From: Beroe forskalii
Lineage: Eukaryota; Ctenophora; Nuda; Beroida; Beroidae
Assembly: GCA_011033025.1 (NCBI GenBank)
Contig: WFMF01000527.1
Coordinates: 1 to 64,000, forward strand
Direction: 5' to 3'
DNA: 64,000 nucleotides
Shown here: piece by piece, positions 23,701-38,700 of the stretch
How the letters are laid out: every line of letters begins with the position of its first letter
Numbering within the stretch: position 1 is the first letter of the stretch
Program-made: the position numbers and the translations under genes
The notes under the pieces: generated by a model
Seen by the model: the letters and a program-made list of their open reading frames with translations, nothing else
Databases searched by the model: none
What the model was told of the DNA's origin: nothing

Positions 23701-26700
23701 ATCCAATCTTTTCTAACACGATGACTTGAAATACAGTTTTCCCACTGTAGTTAGAACATCGGTCGAAACTGGCTCAAATTTCACATACAACTCAGTCATC
23801 TCTTGGTTACAAGCTTACTTAATATTCTGCTTTAATTTTGGTTTCAATACGGCGCTAAAAAGCATGCTTGTTTCCCAATAATTTGCCCGAATAATTTCGA
23901 TACATTTTTCGCTTGTTGTTGTGTGAATAAATAGTGACGCCTCACACCTGTAATCACATGAGAGGTAAATGCGGTAATTAAAGAGATTAAACCACGCTCG
24001 CGAAAAATAGGTGGTTCAACGCCATCAACTTACCACGTTATGCTATGATAATGACGTCGTCTTATCCGCTCATTCCTCGTGTGTTGACATTTAAAGTATA
24101 TGGACTGTTGATGTTACGGCAATGTAGTTAAATAGAGCTGACGTTATCAATGTTGTGTGCAATGATTTCCTCTCGGGATATCCGACTAGGTATATTTCTT
24201 AAATCTTTTTAGATCTTTTAACTTTTTGATCAAATAAAGAAATAAACGATTAAACCTGGTGTCTCGACCTTTTGACGCGCGGCGTATTACGCCGCGCTTG
24301 GGTCCTTTTTTGCGGTGCGTTTCAGCGTGCAGATGTACTTTCTATGCAAAATTACATTTGCACGCTATCACGCGCCTCAAAAATACCCCAGCGCGACATA
24401 ATACACCGCCCGTGAAAAGATCGAGCCCCTACTACTTAACTTATACTACTTAACTTATAATGTAGGTTTCTTCAGAAATCCAAATGCCATTTCGTTTCTT
24501 GAAGGAGCTCCACATTACACGATGCTGAAGCCTCAACTTTCATGAAATTTACTACACTTATCATGGAACCACCAATGAAATCAGAGATTTCGTATCACAT
24601 GTCTACTCTGATTTCAATTATATATCTTACGATGACGTAATTACTAATTAATCAGGGCCTAAATAATAGTCGCGGTGGAAAATTAGGCGGTTTCAAGTAT
24701 TGAAATGGCGATTTAAGATTTAGAATATGATGTAATTTTCAACTGTTTACTACTGTTGCACGGCCATTAGTTCCGGAATGGAAGCTAAATGAATTATCCG
24801 TTTATTGTTTATTCAGTTAGTCAAGTGGTCAGTTTCAATGATCAATAAATTATTTTGCTGTGCGCAATTTTCTAGATTCAGCTGTATTCAATTTTCTAAG
24901 ATCTTGCTTATAATTTTCGTAAGTTCTATTCTGGTTGGTCGTAGGTATTTGAATTTCCAGGTATGTGCTTCTCTGTTTGGTTTATTTCATAGTTGAAAAT
25001 TTTGACTCCTCCTGGCCATCCTATCTTTCAATTGTCATAGCTGCACTCGCTCCTTCCGCGAGAATTCTGGAAAACCTCATTGTCATTTTAAACCTTGTCC
25101 CTAGTTATCATCCACGATTCCCTGATCCTCACTGATTAAAAACCTATATGAACTTAAAGAAAAAACCTCATCTCTTCTGGCTCTTTGCAAAACCCGCGCC
25201 CCTCTAACTCCACCCCTTCAGCCCACTCCCTCTAACCTCTCCACTCTAACCCCACTCTTACCCACCCCTTTAACCCAAATCTAACCCCAAGGCCCACCCC
25301 CTCTAACCCCACTGTTTCCCGCCCCTCTTACCCCCCTCCGGCCTCTAACCCCACCCCTATAACCCCTTCGTGCCCCACCCCCTCTGTCCTCTATCCCCAC
25401 TTCCTCCAACCCCACCTCTATAACCCCCTCTAACCCCCGTCTAACCCCCGTCTAACCCCACCCCTCTAAACCCCTTAACCCCCACCCTCCTTTATCGTCC
25501 CCTCCCTCGCACTCTAACCCCACCTCTAACCCCACCCCCTCGCAGGGTCATTATCGTCGGTGCTATACGAGAGACAGCGCCTCCTCTCGGACGCACTCCG
25601 ACTCGACCTCACATCCGGGCTTAAGATCTTCATCCTCTTCTCCCTTCTCTACCTCGGTGGATACAGATCATATACCCTTTCATCCGGGTACAGCTATAGT
25701 CTTTTTATAACTTAGCAGATCTTCTCCAGTCTTTTTATATAACTTTGCAGGCCTGCAAACCAAGCTTCTTTAGTCTTTTTCCAACTTTACAGAATACAGA
25801 TCCTGCACAATCAAGAGGGTACTTCTTTCGTCTTTTTATAACTTTGCAGATCTGCAAAATCAAGAGGTACTTATTAAACTTCTTTAGTCTTGATGATTAT
25901 TTAAGGTCTTTCAATGGTAATTCTAAGTATCTAAAGATAAGAATTATCTTCTTAAAATTACAATTTGTAGATATCATTTATACTCTTCCCGGGTACCTCA
26001 CTGAGCAGTACAGCAGTGAAGCGGCTGACATATCCCTGCTTTTCCTCATGATATCAGTTGCAGCGTACCTGGCTCACCAAGTGTCCAGTGCAGCTGCTAA
26101 ACCTGTGCTATTCTACAAGGAGGTCAGTTGTCAAACACAAGGATATATTTCTTTTATATAGTCGTATTTATTTGAATGTTGTTAAATTCTTTGGGGCATT
26201 ATTTCATGATTCATTGATTCATCTCTGTTTCAATCAAGTCAAACGCAAGGAAATTTCACATTTCTCATCTCAGATTGGATGTTATTTCCGAATTGTCAGG
26301 ATGGCATGACTTCATAATTCATCTTTGTTTCAATTGATGTCACAACGCTCCCCCCTCACACTGATCTACAGGATTGAGTATATAAAATTGAAAAGCGCTT
26401 ATTTTGGGATACTTCCCGAGGGCACAGCGGTTCAAACCCGCAACCCGAAGGGCGAGGGTACAAACCAAAATGAACCCCATCAGGCAAGTTTATATGTAGA
26501 TTTCATATGTCGATGAAAACGTCAGAGGGTTCTTTATATTGACAAGACCCACTACGGTCCACATTCATATATACTGCATTTCAGTAACCTAATTTGAAAG
26601 GGGTTGCCCCCCCTCGCCCCCCCTTGCCCCCCACCCTTGCCCCCCCATGTTCCCAAGATGTAGAATGAAGCTGAAAAGACCCACCACGGTCCACATTCAT

Positions 26701-29700
26701 ATATACTGCATTTCAGTAACAAAATGTAATCACATTCTTTTGGAGAGGCGACAGTTTATTCCTTATTCAGTCCACCAACAGATCGTAATATACATATATA
26801 CATATTGCAGGTGTCTTGAGGAGTGACGTCATCGAATCATCAGTGAAAATCCTCATAATGATGTCATATATATATTTAATAAAACCAGATATTTTTGTGA
26901 GCATCTGCAAGCGTTTTTTTTATTATTGATCTATTTATAAACCAAAATAACATTGACTTGCAGGTGTGTACTTTGCATAAAAGTGCAATAAAAGTGGCGC
27001 TTTCATTAACCTCTACAAGTTTCTCAGACCTCAGTGAAATTCTTGGCACTCAGAAGAATAGATTATGATCACTATAACAAACCTCTCGGAAGGTCTTTTG
27101 TCCATCGTATCATAAAATCTTTCAGAGAAATCGTATTGATTGATAATGCAATATTTAGAAGCAAAATATTGCTTTAAATTAAATTTTAGCTGCTCAAAGG
27201 AGCCAATTTTGTAAATCACTTGGATCATAAAGTTTCAAGGAATTCACCACACGAAGTTTCCCTCAGTAAGGGACGTACAATTCACTCTATTAAAGTATTA
27301 AAACGTACTATTCTCGGATGAAATGTATCTATGATGACGTCATTACCATGATTTGAAGTGTGGAATTGATGAATTTTTTCTATTTTATCTAAGTATCTAT
27401 TTTATCGACAACTTGTGTATACACACACTTCGAGTGCGTTGTTTTACCAATTATAAGATATCATAATTCATATGTGTTATATCCCGATGTGCACTTAATC
27501 TTGAAGTTAACCTCCCTGACTGCGGCTTTGTTAACAGAAAAGGGGCTGAGACGGTTCCACAGTACCGGTATGACATCAAACCGGCCTAGGTGAAGCATTT
27601 CTAGGATAGACTCGGCTTTGAATTCATAATTCGAATATAAAACATTGAATCATGAGGGCCGGCGAGCCCTTTGAACTCAGAGATCTGTTATTATTTTCAT
27701 CTATACGGGATTAGGGCGGGTTATAATTAGAATTATGAGTTTTTTAGACTGGAGTTTTTGGGGAAAGTTTTGAGGGAAATTCCTGATTTTTTGGGCTTTC
27801 TCACAGATGTTTTCTCCAAAATTTCCCGCTGAGTGGAAGATCCAGTCAGGTAATTGTACCTGTGTCGACGGGGCAGGTATTTTCACATCATTCCAGAACA
27901 TTGTTTCCGAATCACGTGACATGCACGTGATCTTTGCAGCTTTCTCAGGATTCCTGAGAAGATCGCAAGTTCTAACATGTTAATTCCTAGGATGACGTGG
28001 GGATTTTTAAGAAATTTCATTTATTTTTCGCAGAAAGACGAGAAATTATTTGTGAGACGTATATAATTTTCTTGGAATTATTGAACTATTGTTTAAAGTT
28101 CAAATTTATACTCGAATATGCGATGTATGAAAATGTACATTTAATCAAATGTGTGTAGCAATGATTGACACTATGAACTTTTCAAATCGATTCATAGTCA
28201 ATATCATTATTTCTAATCATTGGATTCAAATCCCCCCCCCCCCCCCTCTTATTTGACACCCCCCCCCCTTTTACGATATTTTTGAAAATTTTGAAAAATC
28301 TATGCAGGGGAAAGTAATTACAACCCCCCCTGTCTTTTTGAGACTGAAGAGTACTGCGCTAGGTGTAGGCATGCCCACTTCGCGCGCGTTTTATCAACAC
28401 CTCTTGCGCTGCTGCGCACTAAGGTATCCTGAATTCGTGCGCTACGGCCATGAATATTCCTTGATTTTGCGCAGTAGTGGGTAAATAATATTTGCCCACT
28501 ATTGCGCTAGCTAAGTAACGAAGATATTTCTTGTTGGACCACCTCATTCGCGCGTTTTATTCAAGAATACAATTAGATTTCATAATTTCACATCCAATCG
28601 AATAACTAAATAATATTGCGCATATCGAACTGTAAATTCTCGCGTTTTATTAACCCCTCCTCCGGACCTCAGAGTGAATGGATGGATCGGCTGTTGGAGC
28701 AGTGCCCGTCCCTGTTTGCACCGTACAAACCCACCAAACTGTGGGGTTGGAGTGGACACATCCAGACAGCTATTCTGGGAAGATGGGGCGCAGTGTCAAC
28801 CCGCTGCTGCCATTGGTAAGTACTGGATGACTGGGTGATGGTTGCCATGGTATTTTGTGATGGTTGCCATGGCATTTTATGATGGTTGTCATGGTATTTG
28901 ACTAGTAACTGGTTGGAAGATGGGACGCAGTGTCAACTGGTGAGTACTGGGGGATTCGTGTTATTATCTACAAAATACATAGACAGGCGCCTTTCGGGTC
29001 CATTTTGGGATACTTCCAGATTGCGTTAGCCCGAGAAATGTATCCGGTTTTGACCCGAAACGACATAAGGCACGCGTCTATCGGGTCCATTTTTTGCCTA
29101 TTTCCAAAAAAATGGTGAATTGGTCGTGATTTTTTTATTTTTGAAGTAAGCCTGGTGAGTACTAGGGGACTGATTTTATTATGTACTACAGTAGAGCAGA
29201 GTGCTATTACTGTCTCAGGTGAGTTGGGGCTGGTTGTCACGGTTACAGAATGCGATTGGTCAATAAACTTACCATATATTTTGAGTTCACAACTCGCTAC
29301 ATATGACTCGTATGAGCCATGAGTTAATGATATACTGCCTTAAATCATGGTTTCCCGAATATGAGGCAAAGAACAAATATATTGTGATTGTTCCACTGGT
29401 ACAACATGGTACTGTGTCATTATAAAGTTATAATATGGCCACTATAGTAGATCGTAAACCTTTGTATCTTTCGCTTTTTGATTGCAATATCCTCTTTAGT
29501 TTCACAATTCATTCGTTTCTTCATATGTCAATATGTTGGATGAGTAATGATTGTGCAATCATACTCCGCTACTGATATATCTGTAAGATTTGCAATCATA
29601 CTCCGCTACTGATATATCTGTAAGATTTGCAATGTATCGAGATGACCTAATATATACATCGTGCTGCATGTAGCAAATACATATTATATCCTTGATTAAT

Positions 29701-32700
29701 TATTATTGTTACCAATATGTACGTCGAAGTTTATGATAAAGTGGTGTACTTGAATATATTGCGCGCTTTTTAAGTATCATATCATGAGGATTGCGAAATA
29801 AGGTTTTATAATTTTGAAATTAAACTGTCCTCTCGATCAAGATAAATACACTTTGATCCCTCCAGATTTCTATGATCTTTCCCTTATTTATCAACGATAC
29901 ATAAGCCTTTCACTGGTTATATTTCGGGGTGCTAATATCTACAGCTAAAATAAAGTTGCACAGTTTATATCATAGCATACGGCGACAAAGCCTTTGTCAC
30001 TGCTCAATATAAATTTCTAAATATGGCCATATATTTCGCGATGGAAGTCTTTCTTGAAAAATATGCAATGTCGAGAGATTGACGTTATGTATTATGTTTT
30101 AGAATGATAAATCGATGACGTCACACAATATTAGTTTTCTAGCACTGTGCCGTGTCCATTCGAGCGACCTATCAATAATACACATTGTTGCAGCAATATG
30201 TTAGGGGTCGTCACGCTGCAACATCAATTAGTACTCTACCACGCGCACAAAAAATTGGTCGGTTATATTTTCAACATAATTTGGCTGCGCGCACAATGTA
30301 AATGACATCATCTCCACCGCCTATATTTATTCTGAGTGCCTATTAGTTGTCGAGTGTGTTCGTATGACACAATATGTACGGTGACCGGACCAACTCACGT
30401 TTTGAAAGTGATTATTGATTGATTGATTCGTCATTATACATGACATCATCAATCTTACTTCTCAATTTCAATTAATTGATGAAATCATTTACATCTAAGC
30501 TGAAATGACAATATGACATTTTTCAAATATGACAAAAATATGCTAATATGATTGAACGATTGAACAATAACATGTTTCAAATTCTATCATTTCTGTCTAA
30601 TGATGTCATTATTTCACTTTTCCTCAGGTTCGCAGGAGCTTTAAACTGGAGGATGGAGCTACAGTTTACTACGACACCTTCGATCCACTCTTCGAAAACC
30701 CCATAGCAACAGTGATTGTTGCTCCAGGTCAGTTGCTTAGCAACTTTGTGGCAACATTAATGTCCGCTGTTTTTGTTTGAATCTTCTAGCATTGAAATTA
30801 AATTACATTGGCCGTGTTGGTAAAATGCGTTCCCCCTCAACCATCATTGTCAATGACTATTGTTAGGCGGAAAATAAATTCCTGCTCTCGACTAGTTCAG
30901 TTCTATTTTTGTAGCAACATTTTCAGAACATTTACAACAGCTTTCGATTACAAGTTACAACCATTATTAGAGTTTACTCTAAACCTATACAGATCGATGT
31001 TACTATTCCCAGTTGCCATGGTAACCGGTTTCGAATTAAGGAATTATTACTCAACTTAGTCGCCACATAATACACAGAACGATTCCTCGTTTGATTATAT
31101 AATTTGGAGTCAAATAACAACGTCATCATCACTCCTCAACACGGTAACTCGTTGACCTGTAATATGAATATATTTTTAGCACGTGAAGTCCGTTTATATT
31201 ATTACAACAATGTCTAGATTTATACACTGCATTACCTAATCGTGAATATAACTAAACTTGAGAAAAGTTATACCGCTATATTTTCTTTCTCCCACCACAC
31301 GTCAACACTTGGCGAACCATCAGTGGAAAATAGGCGGTTCAACTTCATCAACTTACTACGTTACGCTGTGATAATGACGTCATCTTATCCGGTTATTTCT
31401 CGTGTGTTGGCATGTTAGGCGGTTGAAAGTGATGTCATTATCAAGCTTTAAAAGGGTCAATTAAAGACGCAAAACTGCCTAGTTTTTGTGCGCGGCGTTA
31501 TAGAAACCGCGCGTGCGAAAAATAAGGACGGTCTGCAACATCATCAACTCACTATATATCGTGCTAAGACAATGACGTCATTTGTTCACATTTATGAAGG
31601 GATGTCTTATTTCCAATGTCAGTACCCGGGTTATTACTAGTGTCATACATGCCGCGTGGCTGAGATTATATTTAGTGCCTCAAGCATCTGGCCCCAAGTA
31701 TGCCCACTGTTTTTGCCCTAAGTATGACCCAAGCATACCTGAACGTTTTGCCCCAACTATCATGCCCCAAGTGTGTCCCTAACTAAGTGCATCGACATTG
31801 ATTCGAGAGTGATTTAATTTTCCTGATTTGCAAGCGATCAGGTATACTCAACATTCACTTTCCATTCATACAATAAAAATATTTAAATAGTTTTGAAAAT
31901 ATTTATTTATTTTCCACGTTTTGCGAGCTTGGTAAAAAAGGAATTGTATCCTCAGAACAGAACGATTACGATTTAAACGCTGTTTCCGTCATTAACTGAC
32001 CACCTTAAAACATTATGATGACATCGCTCATTAAATCATCGATTAGCTCTAGAAGTTCTATTTGCATTCTTAGAAAAACTTTAAGTGCTCCTAGGGAGAG
32101 AAAGCTTCGTGAGCCTTACTCAAAATCACGTACGCACAAAACTCGGCCATGAAAAACTTCGAACGTTAACCTCGTGCAGTGAAGTATCAGAAGCACCTAT
32201 CAACTTGAAACTTTCAGTACATGGGAAGTGGAGGTGAAACTCCATGTACTGAAAGTTTCAAGTAAATAGGTGCTTCCAATACTGTCCCAGGCAAGTTCCA
32301 AAAATGTAACTGTTTGAAATAGCAAGCCAATACTTACTGCGTCGAGTTTAAACTAAGCATTCTACAGGAATTTGATGATGTAGATTTATTAATATCGCAA
32401 ACGATCTTGATTACCTTAGTACATGAAATTAAGTAAGCAGAAAATTAAGCACTCAAGCCGCAAAAATTCTTAATTTGGTGTAACGTCAAAAATTGATATG
32501 ATAAATAATAAGCAAAATAGCTATGAAAAATGCTTAATTTGGTGTTGCCTAACAATGTGCGTTCTTGATTTTCGGAGTTCTTAATTTCATGTACTAAGGT
32601 ATAATTTATTTCTGATGACTCATTCTTGATCTAGAAAGAACAATTTTATGAATGACAATACTATAATTATTTACTGATAATTATATGTTCATGGCTTCAC

Positions 32701-35700
32701 CTACCTTATATGGCAATGTCATTCTCCCTAACGTTTATAAAGCTAGATTATAGTTAACTCGCAACACGCTTTAGATCAACCAATCAGCTCGCCGTATAAC
32801 ACGAATCTCGTGCGTTGATTGGTCAATACGATATATATAACTTGCTGCCGCATTACGTAATGTTCTGCCTGGTGAGAGCTCTATAAGAACTGATATAATA
32901 TGTAATATTCGTTGTCAGGAGAACTAAGACTTGACATTTCTGGCACATTTCCACGAAATTTCGACTTATAAAGTCAGCGGAAGAACGTGGCAGGAGTTCT
33001 CTTCAGAAGATGAGATCATATTTTTTTGTATTTTTCTCATGCATACTGTAATATATCCGAGAGAAAGTTCGAGAAATTCACAAACTACTATTTTCAATGG
33101 CTATCTTCCGCATGAAAAGAGAACCAGTTCGTTAACCGTTTCTTAAGTTATCAAAGAAAGATTTCATCCTACTCAAACGTTAACTTGTGTACATTAAATG
33201 TACGTGCGATGCTCAATTTTCTGTATAAAGACAATTTTGCTAACACACTATGTAATATGTATTGTGTACATTGTGAAAATACATTCTGCCAAAAAATCAC
33301 CATTTTCGAGTGAGGTCACGTAATTATTTTGATGATGGTAAATTGATGGTTATATTTATCAACCTAAGTGTTCAGTAAATTGATTGTGAGTACATATTTT
33401 CCTCGTAAAAATACAAATTATTCTCATTGTAAAAGTACATTATATTATTTTCATTGTAAAACTAGAAATTGAGAACAGAGTTCCGTGTACGTGTTAACAA
33501 CTTGTTCAGAGTGTCTGTCGATGGATATAATGAGATAGTGTACCAATGAATTGTTCAAGGCATTGCTGTGCAAATGAGTCAGATGTGCTAATAGCAAAAG
33601 GAGTCTGATTTTGGCACTCTTTTCAAGAACAAATGAATTTTGGGGAAGTTTATTCATAGTTCTCTAGTTCCTTGAGAAGTTGGGAGAACCCAATGCTGTA
33701 ATTAGTTACACGCTCCCTGACCATTGTACTGAAAAGCTGAAAGTAGTTGCCCTAATTATTTTGTAATTACGTAACTATTTGGTACACTCGACCTGGCTTA
33801 TATAAATAGAAAACATTACTATTTATATTTTACCATTCCTCATCAAATTGATGTTTATAGTTATATAAAGCTGTAATGGAATGTTGCGCGATGTAGTTTA
33901 TTAATGCTCGAATGAGCTTCGCCCTTCGTTCGGATTCTTATGTTCATCATTACTGAGAAAATGAGAATAGCAGCATCCAATTCTGAGAAATCCAATTTGT
34001 ATGATCATGTGAGGCCTTCCAGTTTGCTTCCGATTTGATTCTGATATGGACTCTCTGTTCTGTGTGTGAAGAAACTACTTTCATATCTGTGCGTTAATTA
34101 CCTTAGGTACCCCTTGGCCTTTTGTATGGTAAGTCGAAATTTATGGGTATTGAACGGGTAAAATTGTATCAAATGGTATCAAACTGTGATAATAATCTAG
34201 TTGAGCAGTGAGTATCTAGTATTTCCTATTATAATCTCTACTGGCTAACAGGCTTTTTTGCTAATTCCTTCATGATTTTCCTATAGAATTTTTTCCAACT
34301 TGATAATCATGAGTCACAAAGTGTGCAACATATGGTTTCTCGGTCCTTTCTGATTGTTACAATGTTAGGATACTTAATACTTTAATAGATATTTTGCAAT
34401 TTTTAGATATTTTTGCAATGTTTTTATATCATTATTTCAGGGATCAACAACACAAGTGAGAAGCTGTATATCAAGACGTTTGTGAGAAGTTGTCTAGCAG
34501 CCGGATACAGAGTAGTAGTGTTAAATCACCTGGGGTCTCTCCATGATGCTCCCGTAACTTCACCCAGGATATTCGGGTAAGTTACGTACAGACACAGACA
34601 GACATACACACAGACAGAGATACAGACAGACAGACAGACACACGAGTCAGTCTGATTGAATTTTAACAAAATCAGACATTGGTTAAGGGACATTTGGGCT
34701 ATCTTTTATCTGACCTAGACTTTGTCCAGACTCCCAGGACAATCAGATATTTGTCCAAATATCTTGGAAAGTCAATCAGCACAGAATAACATTAAAATAC
34801 AATACATCCCCATATCCCCAGGTACGGCCACACGGGGGAGCTGGCCAGGTTAGCTGAGATAGTTCATGAGAAGTACCCCTCCTCTCTCAAGATACTGGTG
34901 GGATTCAGCATGGGAGGCAACATCGTCACCAAGTACCTCGGAGAGGTGAGTTGCTTAGCAACAGTGATAATAAGTTGTTTAGCAACAGTGATTGTTGCTC
35001 CAGTTGAGTTGCTCAGCAACAGTTATAGTGAGGTGCTTATCAACAGTGATAGAAACTCCAGGTGAGTTGATAAGCAACAGTGAAAGCAGCTCCAGGTGAC
35101 TTGCTTAGCAACAGTGATTGGGATGCAACATCGTCTTCGTCAGTCGTCACAAAATAACATGGAGAGTTTTGATTTAGTTTTGATCTAATTAATTCAGGTT
35201 TCTGTGAAAACATAATGATTATACTCCGTAATAAAGCCCTTGGGAATAACCGTCTCTGTGAAAACCCTCTCTTGAAACTATTTTAGATAGCCCATGATTG
35301 CTGATTATTTTATGATTGTCATCACCTACAAAACTAGTAAGTAGTAGTCATGTAATAATTGTCATTTATAACACCAGTGGTTACAAAATAACTCGAATTT
35401 ATATTGCTACAAAACTTTGTAGATATTTCAAGTATTTAAAGAATCGGACAGAAATGGGTATAAATGTAAGTGCTCCATTTTATGTCCTATGACATATTAT
35501 ATCCTTCAAAACGAATCCTGACTAATTTGCATATATTTCAATAAAATATTCGACAGAAGCATAAAATATATGTTTCATTACCATACAACATGTACACTTG
35601 TAATGGACCAAGTAAAATATGGCCGGCAGTATTGAAAAATATATTAGAAATTCCCGTGCGAAGAAATGGACAGTTGTTCGTCATGAATAATCCACGTAAA

Positions 35701-38700
35701 CACACTGATAGTGATGTAAATCACCCTCGCATTTGATATATTCGTAGGGAACTTGAAATATTTGAAGTTTTCAAGTATATTATATGAAGTATAATATCCG
35801 TATATGCGGGAAAAACATATACCGATGAACGTCATCAACGCACTACTTTGCGACCTGATAATGACGTCATCATTTCATGTATCTATTCTGTGGACATTAT
35901 GAATATGTAGCATGAAAATGTGCGAGCCACAGTACATAGTTCTGAGAAACAAATAATATGTTAGGTTCTGAGGAATATAAAAATGTAGGTATGTATAAAA
36001 TGTAGCCCTTTGTACGACAAGTGCTGTTATAGATGTCATTAATTCACCATTTTAAACCCTGATAATGACGTCATCAATGTACCATGTTAACTCATGACAA
36101 TGACGTCACTCCCTCTACTGCTTGCCTAATATACATGGGTAATATAAAGTTCATTGAATCTGCTTGTAAAACATTGCTCTGAATACCTTACATATTCATG
36201 ATGTTATAACGTGTAACCCTTGGGTGGGGTAGATTCTTGGTATATCTACAAACACACAGTACACAGGGTTGCTGGAATATAGTAACAGGGCCACCCATGA
36301 TGTTCACTGGCCGTGCTTCATTCCATATACACTTATAACTTTATAATGTACAAACAAAAACTATATATTGGCATATATTCACTCTCCAAGGCACTTTCAT
36401 AGTCCACACAAAGGCACATTCCGAAAGACCGTATGTACTAAACTTTGTGCCTACGCCCAACTGACGACCCATTTTAGCCCATGAGCACTTTTCAGGCCGT
36501 AAATTATTCTTATCATCACAAAAATACACAACATATATGAAAAATGAAACGCAAAGACGCACATACTTTTAATAACTTACACACAATCTTATGCAAAAAC
36601 TTACACACAATCTTACACACAACGCATACCAAGCACACGCCATTAATATCTGTTATTTGTTAATGAGTTCATATGCAGACATTAGCTACTTACATATTTC
36701 ATTGCTTCTGTATGCCATTTTATCTACCTCGCCATTTTATCTCTAACGCTCCCCGCGCGCGCATGATTCACGAAAAATAGGCGGTTTTACATCGGTCTAA
36801 ACCCCGCGCGCACGAAAAATTGGCAGTGCAATGTCACTGGCTTAGTACATTGAGTGATAATATGATGACGACATTTTAACCGTTTATTTCTTCTGTAATC
36901 CATGATTACTCTGTCACTCTCTCAATGGATCCATTCCTCGCTCATGACATGTTCACGAATTACATAATGTACAAGCATTATTCATACTTCCATATCAAAG
37001 TTGCCGTTGGTCATGAGAAATTTGTGTCATAAGAAAAGAAACCGCTTTTGAAATTATAATCCGTTTCATACACGAGGATATTAATGAGCCGCGTTGCGAC
37101 TCAAGTGAAGTGTAAATTAGTAATGACGGTGATTATTTAGAATCTGATGATCACGTATTGAATTTTACGCCAATTTATGTTTTTCAATGATCATATTGGT
37201 TGCAACTTTAACCATTTGAGCATTTGACAAATTTATAATTGGACTTTTCTGACAATAAAGTAATTTCTGACTGTTTCGATTGTTTCGATCGTCCAATCCC
37301 TGTGGGCGCACTCCAAATTCCGTAGAAAAACTGAATTGTTGGCTTGTGCAGACCGTTGCTTCAGTATTATGTTCTTATGTTATGTATTTACCGCTATGCA
37401 GAACTTTACACTATGGAAATGTGAATTAATTTTGAGTTCCTATTTTGGTTTCATCTCCAGAAAGCCAGATACCTACAGACTGCTCCCATAAGAATAAATT
37501 TCTGGGGATACGGATTGGGCTATATAGTCTGTACATCTGGAATTTCTTGTTCATCAGTAGCATCTCATCGCTATCAATTTGTTCTACAAACATGTAGTAT
37601 ATGGGCCTTCCCAGCTTCTGTAGAAACGCAAAGTATCTACTCAAATCAAAAGTACTGATGATAGCTTTTACTTCTTATATCTATGATATTCTAGGCATTC
37701 GGATTGGTCTGGAAAGTCTCTAGATAACAGGAATTTCTTTGTTCATCAGTTGCATCTAATATTTCTAATAATTATCAGTTTGTCATATTTAGGTAAAATA
37801 CCAGTGCAAGGTAGCAGTCCTCTGACCGCCCTTACTAAGTTCTGTAGAAATAGAAGTATCTACTCAATCAAAAGTTCTGATGATATTCCTATCAGAGTTT
37901 TAAGTGGTTATCTGGTGTCTGTGAAGTCATAGACAATCAATAGGTGATAGTGAGTGGCGTCATTATCATAGTTTAAAGTGGTGAGTTTATGACGCCTTTT
38001 CGCCTTTTACGCTCAGTTTCTCATATAGCGTTGCAGTGAAGTACCGCCCAATCATGAAACTTTTAACCACTCTGTGATTCTGCAGTATCAAGTTTAACGG
38101 TAGCTTCATCAACCGTCCACAGAGCAAATTTCAGATTTACATCCATAATCATGGAAGCGTAGGCTTCGATTATAACCTTGGAGTACCTATATACCAAGTT
38201 CGGCCTCTGATCACCAACCCTTTAAATATAAATTTCGGTTTCTCAAGAACGAATCATTCATATATAATCATACACGATCTGCAATGGAGCATGCAACTGG
38301 ATACACAAAATTACTGGCTGTGTGCCAACTAAAAGGCGGATAGGAGTGACTTCATCTTCATGGTATAGAATGGTGAATTGATGAAGTAAAATACCTCCAT
38401 TTGGATTCAGTTTATTATCATCCTACACTCCCGCTGTACTGCACTAATAAATAATACACAATGCGTCCATAATCAAATCATGTAAATTTGAACTCGCGTT
38501 TAAATGTAATGAATACAATATATTTCGTTATGTTATTAAACGGGCGGGGGAGATAAAGTATGTGCCTTATGATCTGTATTCTGTTGTACGATTAATATCA
38601 AAGGTGGTTCTAAATCGCCAATACGCCATGTTATGCCATGGTTATGATGTTATCAAGTATTCAAACAAACTAAGTTTAGAATTTTTGCACAAAAGTAAGG

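Larger units (their letters stand above)
18301..25545 (+). other. Large ABHD2 intron filled with repeats
   Basis: The intron holds the ~1.1 kb direct repeats (19133-20229 and 21641-22724), the intervening minisatellite, a 20-bp pyrimidine repeat near 22826-22921, a MITE at 24259-24428 and a C-rich ctaacccc tract at 25190-25545. Several short open frames inside the two repeats are duplicates of one another and are not supported as genes. Confidence 0.7.
30728..34440. other. ABHD2 intron with CRE elements and hairpins
   Basis: No exon seen. It contains alternating CRE-type elements at 31320-31590, a ~40-bp-arm inverted repeat at 32185-32281, a TA-flanked MITE at 32413-32600 and a CCAAT hairpin at 32774-32826. 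Confidence 0.6.

Noticed and set aside
25190-25545. Interstitial telomere repeat
   Set aside because: The ctaacccc words are irregular and mixed with ccctct. No run of perfect telomeric units is present.
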